NCBI GenBank assembly: GCA_946803715.1 | Contig: CAMPET010000001.1 | Coordinates: 995,265 to 1,049,992, forward strand | Reading direction: 5' to 3' | Length of the DNA: 54,728 nt | From: Beroe ovata | Lineage: Eukaryota > Ctenophora > Nuda > Beroida > Beroidae | Shown: positions 1 to 10,718 of the stretch, in pieces | Layout: each line of letters starts with the position of its first letter | How positions within the stretch are numbered: the stretch's first letter is position 1 | Notes under the pieces: model-generated | Told to the model about the DNA's origin: nothing | Seen by the model: the letters and a program-made list of their open reading frames with translations, nothing else | Database searches by the model: none | Program-made: the position numbers and the translations under genes

Positions 1-28
1 TGTGTGTGTGTGTCTGTGTGTGTGTGTA
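1..28. repeat. (TG)n microsatellite
   Basis: The window opens in an almost pure TG dinucleotide run, inside what should be an intron of the peroxidasin-like gene. Confidence 0.85.
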
Positions 29-153
29 CTGTATGATTGTCGTGAGGTGGCACGCATAAAAGTACTACGTTCTCTATGTACTACAGCTGTGCACCTACTG
101 ATGATGAAGCGATCAAAAATTCGCAAGAATTTTGAATGATTACTCCCTTGCAG

Positions 154-3100
154 GAGACTTCAGAGCTACAGAACAGCCAGGACTGATAGTGCTTCATACT
201 TTGTTCATGAGACAACACAATCACATGGCTTACAAGTTGGCAGAAATAAACCCTCAGGTACCTTTCTTTCTGTAGAGCTAATTGATGCATAATAGATGCA
301 TAATGATGGAGTGATTCCTGGTGAACCCACCATTTTTGAGTGATCTAACAATGACTAATATCTACTCAGTGGAATGATGATAGAGTTTATGAAGAGACCA
401 GGAAGATAATTGGGGCAATCATGCAGCACATTTCGTACACTGAATACCTCCCCAAGGTACCGCGGTTTTGCCATGACGACACGTCAGCCTTGTTCCACTA
501 AAATCCAATGTAGTTTGAACTCTTTTTATCGAAATTGTATGGAATCGGCGTATCAATTCAGGTGTTGGGAAAGGAAGGTATGGATCTAATTGGAAAGTAT
601 GAAGGCTATGACACGGATACAGACCCCACTGTTCTCAATGAGTTTGCTACTGCAGCATTCAGATTCGGACACACCCTTATTCCGCCCACCCTGTTCAGAA
701 GAGGTGAGTACTGCAGGGTAACCGGGAAGTATAGGGAGTGATGGAAGTATAGGGAGTGATGGAAGTATAGGGATTGATGGAAGTATAGGGAGTGATGGAA
801 GTATAGGGAGTGATGGAAGTATAGGGAGTGATGGAAGTAAAGGAAGTATAGGGAGTGATGGAAGCCGAGTTGAGTTGGTGATAGCTCTGATCCATGTCAC
901 GGTTACTATAATTTTTGAAGCGACTGACTATGCTCTGATTGAACCCTTGCTTTTTCAGGAGAGAACTATGAGGAATTTGAGTTGGGTGACATGCCCCTTC
1001 ACAACTCTTTCTTCACGCCATACAGGATAACAGACGAAGGTACATAGGAAATCCCAAAGGAAATTTTTCTTCAGAAACACCCAATTACTCAATTACGCAG
1101 CTCGTGATAAATAATGAAAGTTTTCCTGAATAAAACTCGCTATTCCTAACACTATAATCTCCCAAAGATAGCACTGGTCCCTAATATCTCGCTGTATATA
1201 ATTCAGGTGGTATAGACCCTGTTCTGAGAGGCATGCTGATGCAGAATCTTAAACTACCGGATGGGAAACTCACAGACTCCCTCACTGAGAGACTGTTCCA
1301 CGTTGTTGCTCAGGTGGTTTGAGGAGCTTGTTCTTTCTTTTTTCAAAACCCTGCCCAACTCATAAGATGGGCATCATGCTCATGTAATAAAGAGTCAATA
1401 ATAGCTTCGAAACCGATATACTGATCGAATTAGTTAATAACTAACAGTTATCAGACTCAGTTATGACTATTGAATCGACCAATCACGTTCTTTTTGGCAG
1501 GTGTCTCTTGATCTCGCGTCCATCAACATCCAAAGAGGTCGTGACCACGCCCTTCCCACCTATAACGATATGAGACAAGTGTGCGGCATGAGACGTGCTC
1601 TCAACTTCCATGACCTTCAGGTGTGTGCGTGTGTAGGTGTGTGTGTGTGTGTGTGTTTACTGTGTGTGACTGTGTGTTTGAGTGTGAGAGGTCCGTAATT
1701 ACTCTCAGAATATCTATTCCATAATCTCAATGCGTTACTGTTCTAAAATGAGCATTCGATGGGCATTTTTATCCGCATTTCAATCTGATTCTGGACAAAT
1801 CTCGTCCAACCCCCGTCCCCCCCAGTCCAACCCCCGTCCCTCCCAGTCTGAGATCCGTAACGAGACGACCCGGAGGATCTTGTCCGAGTTGTATGCCTCA
1901 GTGGACGATATTGATCTCTGGGTGGGTGGTCTGGAGGAAGACGTATCGGAGGGAGCACTCGTCGGACCAACCTTCAGGTGACTACCGATATTTTAGGACG
2001 ACCACGGTTCAACCATAATTGATGAATAGTTGTCTCTCAGCTGTAATTTAGCCGAAATATCCTTGCGTATGTTGTTGAGAGATCATATCATCATATTATC
2101 TTCTCTATCTGTAAATCCTTGCACATGTCCAGCTATTCCCCGGGGCGGAACCGATGGTGAAAAATGGTAAATTCACAATTTTTCACAATTTTTCGCCGTC
2201 GGTACCGCCCCTATTCCCCACTATGTCTCTCTGTCTACCCTATGTGTGTGTTCAGGTGTATCATTGCGGAGCAGTTCCGACGAACCCGAGACGGTGATAG
2301 GTTCTGGTACGAGGCTGACAAGCACTTCACTGCCGAGCAACTGAGACAGATTAAGAAGGTTACCATGGCAACCGTGTATTGTGACAGTGCTGATAACATT
2401 ACGGTGAGTACAGCATGCGAGCTTCTCTTCACTGGAAAACGTGGAGAAAGCTAGCACTTTCATTTTTGAGATTGATCTTCTATTTAATATGATAATGAAA
2501 AACTTTCTTCCCCAGACTGTTCCAGAAGATGTCTTCCTGTACAACTCTGATGCTCACCGGTACAAGAAGTGTGAGGACCTACCCAAGTTTGACTTTGATG
2601 CGTTCATGGATTGTGGTGGTGAGTTATGTAGAGAGTTATAGCGCGAGTTATACGGCGAAAAAACACAGAATTTGGAGTAAAATCGTTAAAAAAAAAGCTT
2701 AATGCGGCGTGATGAAAATTCAAAATTTATCAAAACTTATTTTCAAAATTTGTCAAATCACATTTCACATCATCCAATAAAACACAACAATGACCTGACC
2801 ATTAACCAGACTCGACATTTGACAAATATGAACTTGACATGGGAAGGACTCTGCAATGGGTCCATGGTCCTCTGCAATACATGCCGGTAGCTAACATGTA
2901 TCATGGTCGACCATGCAGGACCCAATCATAATAACCTCGTCCCATTAGGATCTGACTACCTAAGATACGAATCTTACGAGAGGACGAACCCCCAATCGGA
3001 AACCCCAACGGGAACGTACATTGTAACTGTCACGGGCCCGACAGCAACAGGGCCCACTGGGACCGGGCCCACAGCAACAGGGCCTACTGAGACAGGGCCT

Positions 3101-4255
3101 ACTGGGACAGGGCCCACTGACCTGTTCACGACGGAGCCGTACCAGGGCAGTGGGGTGTATACAGGGAGCAGCGCAGCCCCCACAATGGGGGATGAGACTA
3201 AGTGGAGGGGAGGAGAGAAGTCCACTGAGCAGCCCACTCAGACGGAGGAGTTTCAGGGGCTTCATGATGACAGTGAGGCTCTGGTGGACAGTATGAACTA
3301 TGCAGGTATGATGGATAAACGTGAATCAAACAAATTTGTCTGATGTTGGAATGGTGCCAATAAGAATTTTCTCTCATGAAACTCCTTTCTCTCGTGAATG
3401 TAAGTAGTTAACTTGCAGTGAGACTATTCCAAGTTTGATTAAGTTTTATGTGACCCACCCTCACAGACATGAGCAAAGTCCACTCCATGGACTCGTTCCC
3501 CGATGCCGCTGATAAGAAACCAATGACAATAAGAGAAGATTTGGAATATTTGAGAAGGAATTTGGAGACGATGAAGTCGCAGATGACGATATTGAAAGAG
3601 AATCTGCTGACAACATCACAGCAAGTATGACGTTCAAACGTGTCAGCAACACCTGTTGACACCAATTTTCGTTTTCTGTATCTCCCCACGCAACTGATAG
3701 TGATAGTGTTTTTGACATCTCTTATGACTTCTTATCACCTTTCATTGACACCATTGTTTACAGATAACTCTTGCTCTCACACTTGACTCTATAAATTATA
3801 TTGTAATGACCATGTACACATACGTTATCACTTCTTTCAAATAATGACACTAATATTCAATCCGTTGACACCGCATCTTCGTTTACACCACTTTTTTGTT
3901 GGCACCATTTTTTGTTGACACCACTCGTGACACCACTTTTATCCTCTCCAGGTCAGCATGCTGGAGGGTAGGCTTCTCGTAGAAGGGGGCTGTGACGTTG
4001 ATGGAACTGTGTACGAACAAGGAGACCAATTCATGGGTGATGCTTGTACGATATGTATCTGTCAGGTTGGTTTAAATTAAACTTTAGATATGGCAATGGT
4101 TTCACTTAATGGTTTCAGTGGCATGTTTTGACTGTCAGAATATATCATGAAGGAGCTGCCCCGAAATTACGTCACTATAATCAATCTCCGTACTATTTCA
4201 GGGTGGTGAAGTTACTTGTCTACCAGATCCTGGATGTGTCCAAGTAGTCTTATAG
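154..4255 (+). CDS. PXDN: Peroxidasin-like animal heme peroxidase, 3' portion (5' end outside window)
   Basis: Peroxidasins are secreted heme peroxidases that cross-link collagen IV in basement membrane. I read twelve exons in phase: 154-257, 370-456, 562-703, 959-1039, 1207-1313, 1501-1620, 1847-1977, 2256-2403, 2516-2618, 2919-3305, 3467-3624 and 3952-4065, then a terminal exon 4202-4255 ending in TAG. The first exon opens with [11 protein letters not shown], the mid-part of the peroxidase domain. The proximal heme histidine lies in [10 protein letters not shown], and [19 protein letters not shown] and DDIDLWVGG are family signatures. After the peroxidase come a Thr/Pro/Gly-rich linker (exon 2919), a predicted coiled coil (exon 3467) and a cysteine-rich VWC-like module with CTICIC. 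That order, peroxidase then trimerisation segment then VWC, is typical of peroxidasin. The N-terminal LRR/Ig part and distal histidine would lie upstream of the window. The family is secure; orthology to PXDN rather than a sister peroxidase is likely. Confidence 0.9.
724..863 (+). repeat. 18-bp intronic minisatellite
   Basis: About eight near-identical units of GGAAGTATAGGGAGTGAT lie in the intron after exon 562-703 of the peroxidasin-like gene. Open frames here on the minus strand (Leu-Pro-Ile repeats) are artefacts of the period being divisible by three. Confidence 0.9.
3652..3950 (+). repeat. Degenerate GACACCACTTT array in peroxidasin intron
   Basis: The core TTGACACCACTTTT and variants recur at irregular spacing in the intron before the VWC exon, densest at 3885-3945 and running almost up to the 3' splice site at 3951. 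It belongs to a family also seen at 19690, 20519, 27925, 29225 and 43325. Confidence 0.7.
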
Positions 4256-5691
4256 CACAACCTTACTAGCTTGAAATGACGTCATGTCTAGTGTTCACGG
4301 CCACGTGCAATTCGACTAACCATGCCAACCTATAATATGGATGCAGTACTCTCATTTTGGGACCCTAGTATTAACATTCTGAAAGCTCGAAGATGAGAAA
4401 AGGGAAAGGAGATTTCATTGTCCAGGAAGTGTGATTCACGCAAGCTATTGCAATCATGGAATTGAGATGTCAACATTGGTGACCCGTTCCACCTGGGTCT
4501 TGCGGCTGCGCTACTAGCTGACCTTTCACCATAGCTGTCCACAATGGTAGATGATCCTAACAAAAAACTATATATGTGGGGAGGGAGAACCCTCCAAATT
4601 AACCTTGTTTGGACTGTTAAAAACTTTTTACTGACAATTTGTTTTTCATTATATGATGTTCTTAATTGAAATTTACTTTATTTCTATCTTTGATTTATTT
4701 TCATTTTTAACAAAATCTTAGAGTTAGACTTAAAAATTAAATTTGACCGTCCATGATGATTGATTAATTCACAAACCTGTCATAGCGCAATTTTTATCAG
4801 ATAATCTCAATTTTTAGACCAACGCTTTCTGAGTTCATTTTGCATGGTTAAAGTGATTTCCCTTAAATCTTTTTATTTATAAGATTCTTATATTAACAAT
4901 CATATATTTGATACTTTAATTAGTTGGTTAAAAGTTTCAAGGATAGATTATACGTGTAAAGCTGTTTTTAGGACTGAATTTCTACGGGATTTGTTGAAGA
5001 TAATAATTTTTGTCTAAGTTGTAAAATAACCATATTTGTACACTGTCATAAAACGTTTCAGCAAGTTCAATGGTCGTGTTTTCGGTGCTTATGTTGTATT
5101 ATAACCTTCAATCAATCAATTGATTGTAATACATTTTGTACTCAATCCAGGCTGGTCAATACTATATACTGGTCGTCAATACTATATGTGATGGACACAA
5201 TAACTCTCCTCAATACCATGAATACAATTCACTCGTTTACAAACACGAGTGCACTTAGGATCCCGTCATTTTATACACCGACACGTCTTCTTATAATTAA
5301 TACACCATCATCTTCGTTTTTTGTCTTCCAATTCCATGATGGAATCGCGGAAGCGTGTGTATTCGCCTTATATGTTCCTCCGTTTCCCTGTCTATAGCTG
5401 CTCTACCGAATTCGTTCTCAATCTTAATCTTATGTTACTAACTGCAGTGCGTTACGCCCTCTGAAACGCGTACATTTTTTGCAAAACTATATATATATGC
5501 GACCCAAACACCGATCATGGCTGGAAGATCATTGCACATTAGTGCACATTAAAGTGCACATTACATTGCACATTGGCTGAGCTTTAATTTTGCTATGTAG
5601 TCTTCTACTCGCTCTAAGTCTTACTCGCTTAGGCATGGCTTAACTCAACAAGTAACCACTGATAGAATGAGACGCATACGCCGTAATTTTA
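4256..5691. other. Intergenic, AT-rich, no gene seen
   Basis: This is downstream of the peroxidasin stop. The stretch is AT-rich from about 4600 to 5100 and has stops in all frames. I see no splice-bounded coding segment. A weak tandem of GTGCACATTA-like words occurs at 5530-5575. Confidence 0.5.
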
Positions 5692-5977
5692 CCCGCAAGG
5701 GCGATTCAAAAGCGAACTGAAATTACCGATTATAATCGATAAAGATAAAATGTCGACATTTTATCGATTTTGAGCGGTTTTAGAATGGAAACGAATATGC
5801 AAAATCGACAAAAGGCTGTTTTTAGCGGTTATATAATAGCGATGTCGACAATCATAATCATCGCCTATAGGCGCTCTGAAATCGATATTCGAAAAATCGA
5901 TAAAATGTCGACATTCTATTTCTATCGATACAAATCGGTGATTACAGTTCGTTTTTGGTTTTTGAATCGCCCTTGCC
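5692..5977. mobile_element. Fold-back / MITE-like element with target duplication
   Basis: Two inverted arms of roughly 100 bases face each other. The left arm begins GCAAGGGCGATTCAAAA and the right arm ends TTTTTGAATCGCCCTTGC. Both arms continue inward through matching ATCGATA and AAAATGTCGACATT words. The element is flanked by the direct repeat ATTTTA at 5686-5691 and 5978-5983. There is no transposase ORF, so it is non-autonomous. The superfamily is not determined; outermost bases differ slightly (CCC versus GG). Confidence 0.75.
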
Positions 5978-6539
5978 ATTTTAATATCATTACCCACTTT
6001 CACGTCTTAACGCCCATTACATTCTCTGACTCATTTATTTTGAAATTCAATTTCAATGGCAATTGTTAATAAAAATTATAATAATAATCATCATTCATCA
6101 CTACACCAAATATATCCGTTCTTTACTCTACCGTAAAAATCTCCGCAATCAAAAGCACAATGTAAAGTGGCAAAAGGGTCAAATGGACATTGGCAATTGG
6201 ACACGATTGACACCGATCTTGTTCATCTGGAGTTGGACACAATCACAAGATCGATTTAGTTGATGAACATGAATTAGTGGTATTTCACTGTGATTGACTC
6301 AGTACGTCCATTTGATACACTTATATAACAGTTTTGTAATAATTGATTCCATTGTGACAAATTGTGTCAGCTCCGATGAACAAGATCGACGTCCATTTCA
6401 CTGAACATCTCCATTGACCATCGAAAATGGATACATAAATATTGGAATCCAATTTGGATCATTCGTGATGCCCCAGTGAATGATCTCTATTCTCTCGGGA
6501 GCGGGCACTTATTATAAATATTACTGTGTTGCAAATGAT
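5978..6539. other. Intergenic, no gene seen
   Basis: AT-rich sequence with a few diverged repeats of a GGACAC/GATTGACAC type around 6180-6300. There is no convincing exon on either strand. Confidence 0.45.
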
Positions 6540-8668
6540 TTAGAAAGGAATTGGTCGTCGTCGTCGGCTCCTATACGCAGTAGATCCTGCTTTGTGGGAC
6601 TTGCTACGGTCGCCACCAAACGTAATCTCGTCGACAAGACGGTCAAAGTTGTCCACTCTCGTCCGTACTTCCTCGCTCGGTCGTTCCATGTTTTGCAGCA
6701 TAACCCTGTAGGACGTACTGAGTCAGATTGTAAGTGATGGTCGGCCTATACCTAATATCGCTGATTCCCACCCTTACTCATACTGAGAGTGAAAGTACAT
6801 CTCTCACTGCACAAATTATGGTCGCATACGTCAACGTGTTCTCGAATCGGCAAAAACCTCACTGCATAATTGAGTCCGATCAGGAGATGTTAAGGATTTG
6901 GAGCTAAACAATTACAGCTCCTGATCACAATCTTAAGTCAAAGTGTAAAGTGAGTGTTCATATAATCTTATTTGTCAATGCAAACCAGAAATACCTACTA
7001 TAGTACTCAAGGTAAGTATCATTAAATGGGTTTTGTGATCAGAGCATGTAATGAAATTTGATCACTCAATCTTCACACACCCTACTCAGCAGGGATTGAT
7101 GATGGTAATATGTGGTGGTAGATTACCAGCAAAGATATCATGGTTGTTGACACTCGGTGCAATCGCATTCATCCTCATGGAAGCTCATAGACACTTCACC
7201 TTGATGGCTCAATCCCCTGCTCAAACTGGTTCTTCAGAACAGCCTGATGATTCGCCAAAAATCATGTTGGTGAAGGAGCGAGATCACGGCTCTTCTAAAA
7301 CTAAAAATCATGATACCTCATTCAACTCTGCTGCAGAATCTGCGGTAGCTGGTGATGATAGGTATCTACATCCTCCACCACAAACCTGGTTCCAGGACCA
7401 GTTTGCGAAAAGTCTTGCAATAATTGGGTGGAAAACCAGTGTAACGGGGGAGAAGCAGTGGTCAAAATGCAGGGATCGCCACCTTACTTACTTCTTCCCC
7501 ACGATTGACACTATTTTCACGGGCATACCCAAGACAGGATGCACCAATTGGAAGGGGGCATTGCTGTTTGCCGAGGGTACGATGCCTGAAATGCCGCCTC
7601 CGGATAAAATGAAAAGAGTACACGGGGGAATGTCAGGAAGACACTCCATTGATCGCCAACAGCACGCTTTTCCCGATAATCTCACTAAGGATTCCTTCAG
7701 TTTTGCTGTTATAAGGAACCCATGGACGAGAATGGTGTCCGGCTACGTTGACAAGTTCGCTGAAGGGCATTCTCGAGGAGGGTACCGAGCTGGGGGCAAG
7801 AGAATCGTGTCGCTCATGAGAGGAATCACCAATTCCACCCTCCTAGACACTCTTTATCCGACATTCGAGGAGTTTGTTCTTTGGATGGTGACCAGGAAAG
7901 TCAGTTTAGATCGACACTTCAATCAACAGTATAAAATCCTTTGTTTTGATAGGAACAAATATGATTTTGTGGTTCCTTTGGAGTACTCCGGTGTGCTGAG
8001 CAAAGAAGTGTGGTCCAGAATCAAAGTCAACTCCACGCTGTTCAGTTCATACGACCATGTCAGTGACCCCCGAAAACAGTCAACCACTCTGAAAGCCAGG
8101 GAGTGGATTTCTAAGCTCGATCCATCCATCGTGGAACAACTCTACCTAAAGTTCAAGGGAGATTTCGCTCTAGCAAACTACAGCAACATAACCCATCCAG
8201 ATTTCCCTCTACCACTATATTCCACAATTGAATGAATTCAGTTTAATCGTAGAAGAAAAATCCTTGAAACTGAAATTCTAACGATTGATGATGCTCAAGA
8301 ATACTCGGAGAGCTGACTATAGATTCCCTCCGAGTCCAATATTTTGGGAGGGGGGGAGAGAGATTGCACACCTCGGATATTAAACACTTGCCTGTGCTCC
8401 TCTCGTCGTAGGACAAGATCATTCGACTGTCGGATGGTTTCTCCACTCCTGCCCCGCGTGGGAAACGCCCCCAGCACCCGCCTAGTTTCGGAATCTTCCC
8501 GAGCAGCTTCAGCCCCGTCATCGTAACAGAAAGTTAGACCAATGGCGCTGTCTGCTGCAGGCCCCTCATTATGAATATGATAAGCAGGATACTCTTTCTC
8601 GACGTAGTTACCAAATTCATCTGAGATGGGTGAATCCGAGTCGTTGTCGTTGTCAGAAACACAGTTAT
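6540..8668 (-). CDS. Two 3'-terminal exons of a minus-strand transcript, unidentified protein
   Basis: Exon 8668-8392 follows a GTTGCAG acceptor (phase 1) and encodes an acidic start (DNDNDSDSPISDEFGNYVEK). It ends at AG|GCAAGT, a consensus GC donor, in phase 2. Exon 6717-6540 follows GACTCAG, enters in the matching phase and runs without a stop into a charged, possibly helical tail (VRTRVDNFDRLVDEITFGG) and a basic end SRRRRPIPF, then TAA. If unspliced, the first exon instead reads on to a TGA at 8295-8297. I do not recognise the protein. No first exon was found in 8669-10718. The entry phase equals that of the last donor of the doublecortin gene upstream (10951), so these could be its alternative 3' end. 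The sulfotransferase gene lies in the intron on the other strand. Confidence 0.5.
7051..8235 (+). CDS. Golgi type II carbohydrate sulfotransferase (Sulfotransfer_2, CHST8-14/HNK-1 family)
   Basis: A single-exon ORF of 394 residues. Enzymes of this family transfer sulfate from PAPS to chondroitin, dermatan, HNK-1 or GalNAc glycans in the Golgi lumen. The architecture fits: a short N-terminus, one hydrophobic anchor at about residues 29-43 (ISWLLTLGAIAFILM), a Ser/Asp-rich stem to about 120, then the catalytic domain. The 5'-phosphosulfate-binding loop is PKTGCTNWK at 160-168 and the 3'-phosphate motif is RNPWTRMVSGY at 222-232. NST sequons fit lumenal glycosylation. Length is usual for the family. 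A second in-frame Met at residue 17 is an alternative start just before the anchor. The glycan acceptor cannot be told from sequence. The absence of introns contrasts with the neighbours; many family members are multi-exon, so a retrocopy origin is possible. Confidence 0.88.
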   Translation: MKFDHSIFTHPTQQGLMMVICGGRLPAKISWLLTLGAIAFILMEAHRHFTLMAQSPAQTGSSEQPDDSPKIMLVKERDHGSSKTKNHDTSFNSAAESAVAGDDRYLHPPPQTWFQDQFAKSLAIIGWKTSVTGEKQWSKCRDRHLTYFFPTIDTIFTGIPKTGCTNWKGALLFAEGTMPEMPPPDKMKRVHGGMSGRHSIDRQQHAFPDNLTKDSFSFAVIRNPWTRMVSGYVDKFAEGHSRGGYRAGGKRIVSLMRGITNSTLLDTLYPTFEEFVLWMVTRKVSLDRHFNQQYKILCFDRNKYDFVVPLEYSGVLSKEVWSRIKVNSTLFSSYDHVSDPRKQSTTLKAREWISKLDPSIVEQLYLKFKGDFALANYSNITHPDFPLPLYSTIE

Positions 8669-10718
8669 CTGCAACGAAATTATCATTAACTCCTTGAGTT
8701 TCAGTTACTGCATTAACCTATTCATATTGATACTGATAGTCATATAATTGTTCCCATTTTTAAAGTCAAAAAATGATTCAATTTTTATCTACTGATTTTT
8801 CAAATCCGTCAATTGGATCATATGATGCAATTGCAAATTGCATTACAATAATTGCATTGCAATAATTGCACTGGAGCAATTGCATTGCAATAATTGCACT
8901 TATTTTTCTTTTCCGCCGGGCGCCAGCCATTCGTAAATTTTTTTTCAGGGTGAGCGTGAGTCGTGGGCGTGAGGGGGATGTATGCAAGTGATGGGTTCGT
9001 CTTATATTAGCTTATAGTTATTTGATGTCATTAACATTTAATGTCGGTGTCAATTGTCAGTCACAGTGTCTCAGTCCTCGGAATGCCTCTGTTGACAGTG
9101 ACACTCAACGTCTCTGAAAATAAGGTAAAATCCAGCAGAAGATGCTTCTAACGTAGAGATTGAAGGACGAATCAAGAGCATGAAAATAATATTATGCGAA
9201 CACCAAATATTTTCTGTTCTCCGTGTGAAATGAATCATAAATCATGCAAATCACATTAACTTCGTGAACCTGCGAATTAATCAAACATCGAAATGCCGAT
9301 CTTTCTAGAACTAGAACATAGAAGGATCTAGAACCATTATTTTAGACTGCTAGTGCTAGCAAATTTTGCAAACACACTGCACAGCGACAGATTCAGAAGA
9401 AAAGTAAAGTGTAATCGAACTGATCCAATATTACTCCTAATTATACTACTGCCGATTAAGAAATCAAGAACCTCGCAAAACCGCGATATGAGCAAATATT
9501 TGTGGCATTTGCAACAGTTATCAAATCCCAAAGATCAGAAAATGTCTCTTTCAACGCTGCTTTTCTCCGAAATCTCCGCTCCAAATCCCGTTTAGAGTTA
9601 CAGTACGAATGGAAAATAATCATATTCTGCATTACGCAACATACGCTTACAATTATAAGATCATGCCACCAAAATTATTCAAATTGAATTAAACATGTTT
9701 GCCCGTGAGTGTGACGACGACTTGGGCAAACGTACATTGAAAATCAAATTGAAATAGAAAACTACATTGCGCGCGTTAAGATCGGTCGTGATAATATTTT
9801 GCACTCACTCAGTGTCGCGTTCCAAATTCGAATATTCAAGATTTCAAGGGGTTGGCAACCACAATGGAAACAACTTTTTGAGTCTGTTTATGAACGAAAT
9901 CATAATGGTACTGATAACACTTAATTCAAATTAATCACTCAATAGGATGCTGCTCCTGATTATTGCAAAACTCTCTTTGAACTAGAATGGTGATAATGTG
10001 ACGAAATGGCTGAAGAAACCTTCGAAAGAAAAGTAATTTGACCTCATTATATTTAATAAATGATATGGTAAGGTTACAATTAACTTTATTGAGTTTATCT
10101 TAAAACCGTAACCAGGTTCGAATGGCAATTTTGGCTTTCATTTTGCTTCACAGCCGTACAAATTGGATTGAATAGCTGGTATATAGTATTTAGGTATTTA
10201 AAACGACTGGTACAGATAAAACATAATAGCATTATTAAATTCTCAAATCTCAGGAAAATGTATCTGGATTTAACTCAAGTTTATCAGTTTGGATTAAATA
10301 TTGCCAAAAAACGTTGGTCAAAATATCTGATTATTTCACTACGTCATTTTAAGGAAAATCTTAAATCAATTAACGAAAGATCGAAATCTTGGGGAAAGAT
10401 CGAAATATATCTCCCAGTACGAATTTCCTGATGCTCTACAACTGCCTACTAAAACATCAACTAATTTTTTTCAAAAAGTAGCGATTGATGGCACTATAAG
10501 GTGGGAAAATCAACAGTGACATCGTCTCTGACTCAAGATTAACGTCAGTAAAGATTGTGATATTTACAACTCGACATCAGGGTTACAAAATATTCTTAAA
10601 TACATAACGTCTCTATGATGATACGTCTTATATCATCTCTTAGCATCTCTCTTCCTCTATTATACGTCATCGCAGAATGAATGTTCTTCTTGAAAATTAA
10701 CTTGGGGAATCTGCTGCT
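8669..10718. other. Non-coding stretch between minus-strand exons
   Basis: AT-rich with scattered stops in every frame. It is either intergenic or the long intron linking the doublecortin gene to the exons at 8668. Apart from the TTGCAAT repeat at 8818-8892 I see no structured feature. Confidence 0.4.
8818..8892. repeat. Short tandem / palindromic TTGCAATAA repeat
   Basis: About four copies of a unit close to GCATTGCAATAATTGCA. The unit is nearly self-complementary, so the array can form alternative hairpins. Confidence 0.7.

Noticed and set aside
586-900. Minus-strand Leu-Pro-Ile repeat ORF
   Set aside because: Product of an 18-bp intronic minisatellite opposite peroxidasin exons.
5770-6069. 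Overlapping ORFs on both strands
   Set aside because: They lie across the fold-back element; open only because of its repeated ATCGATA sequence.
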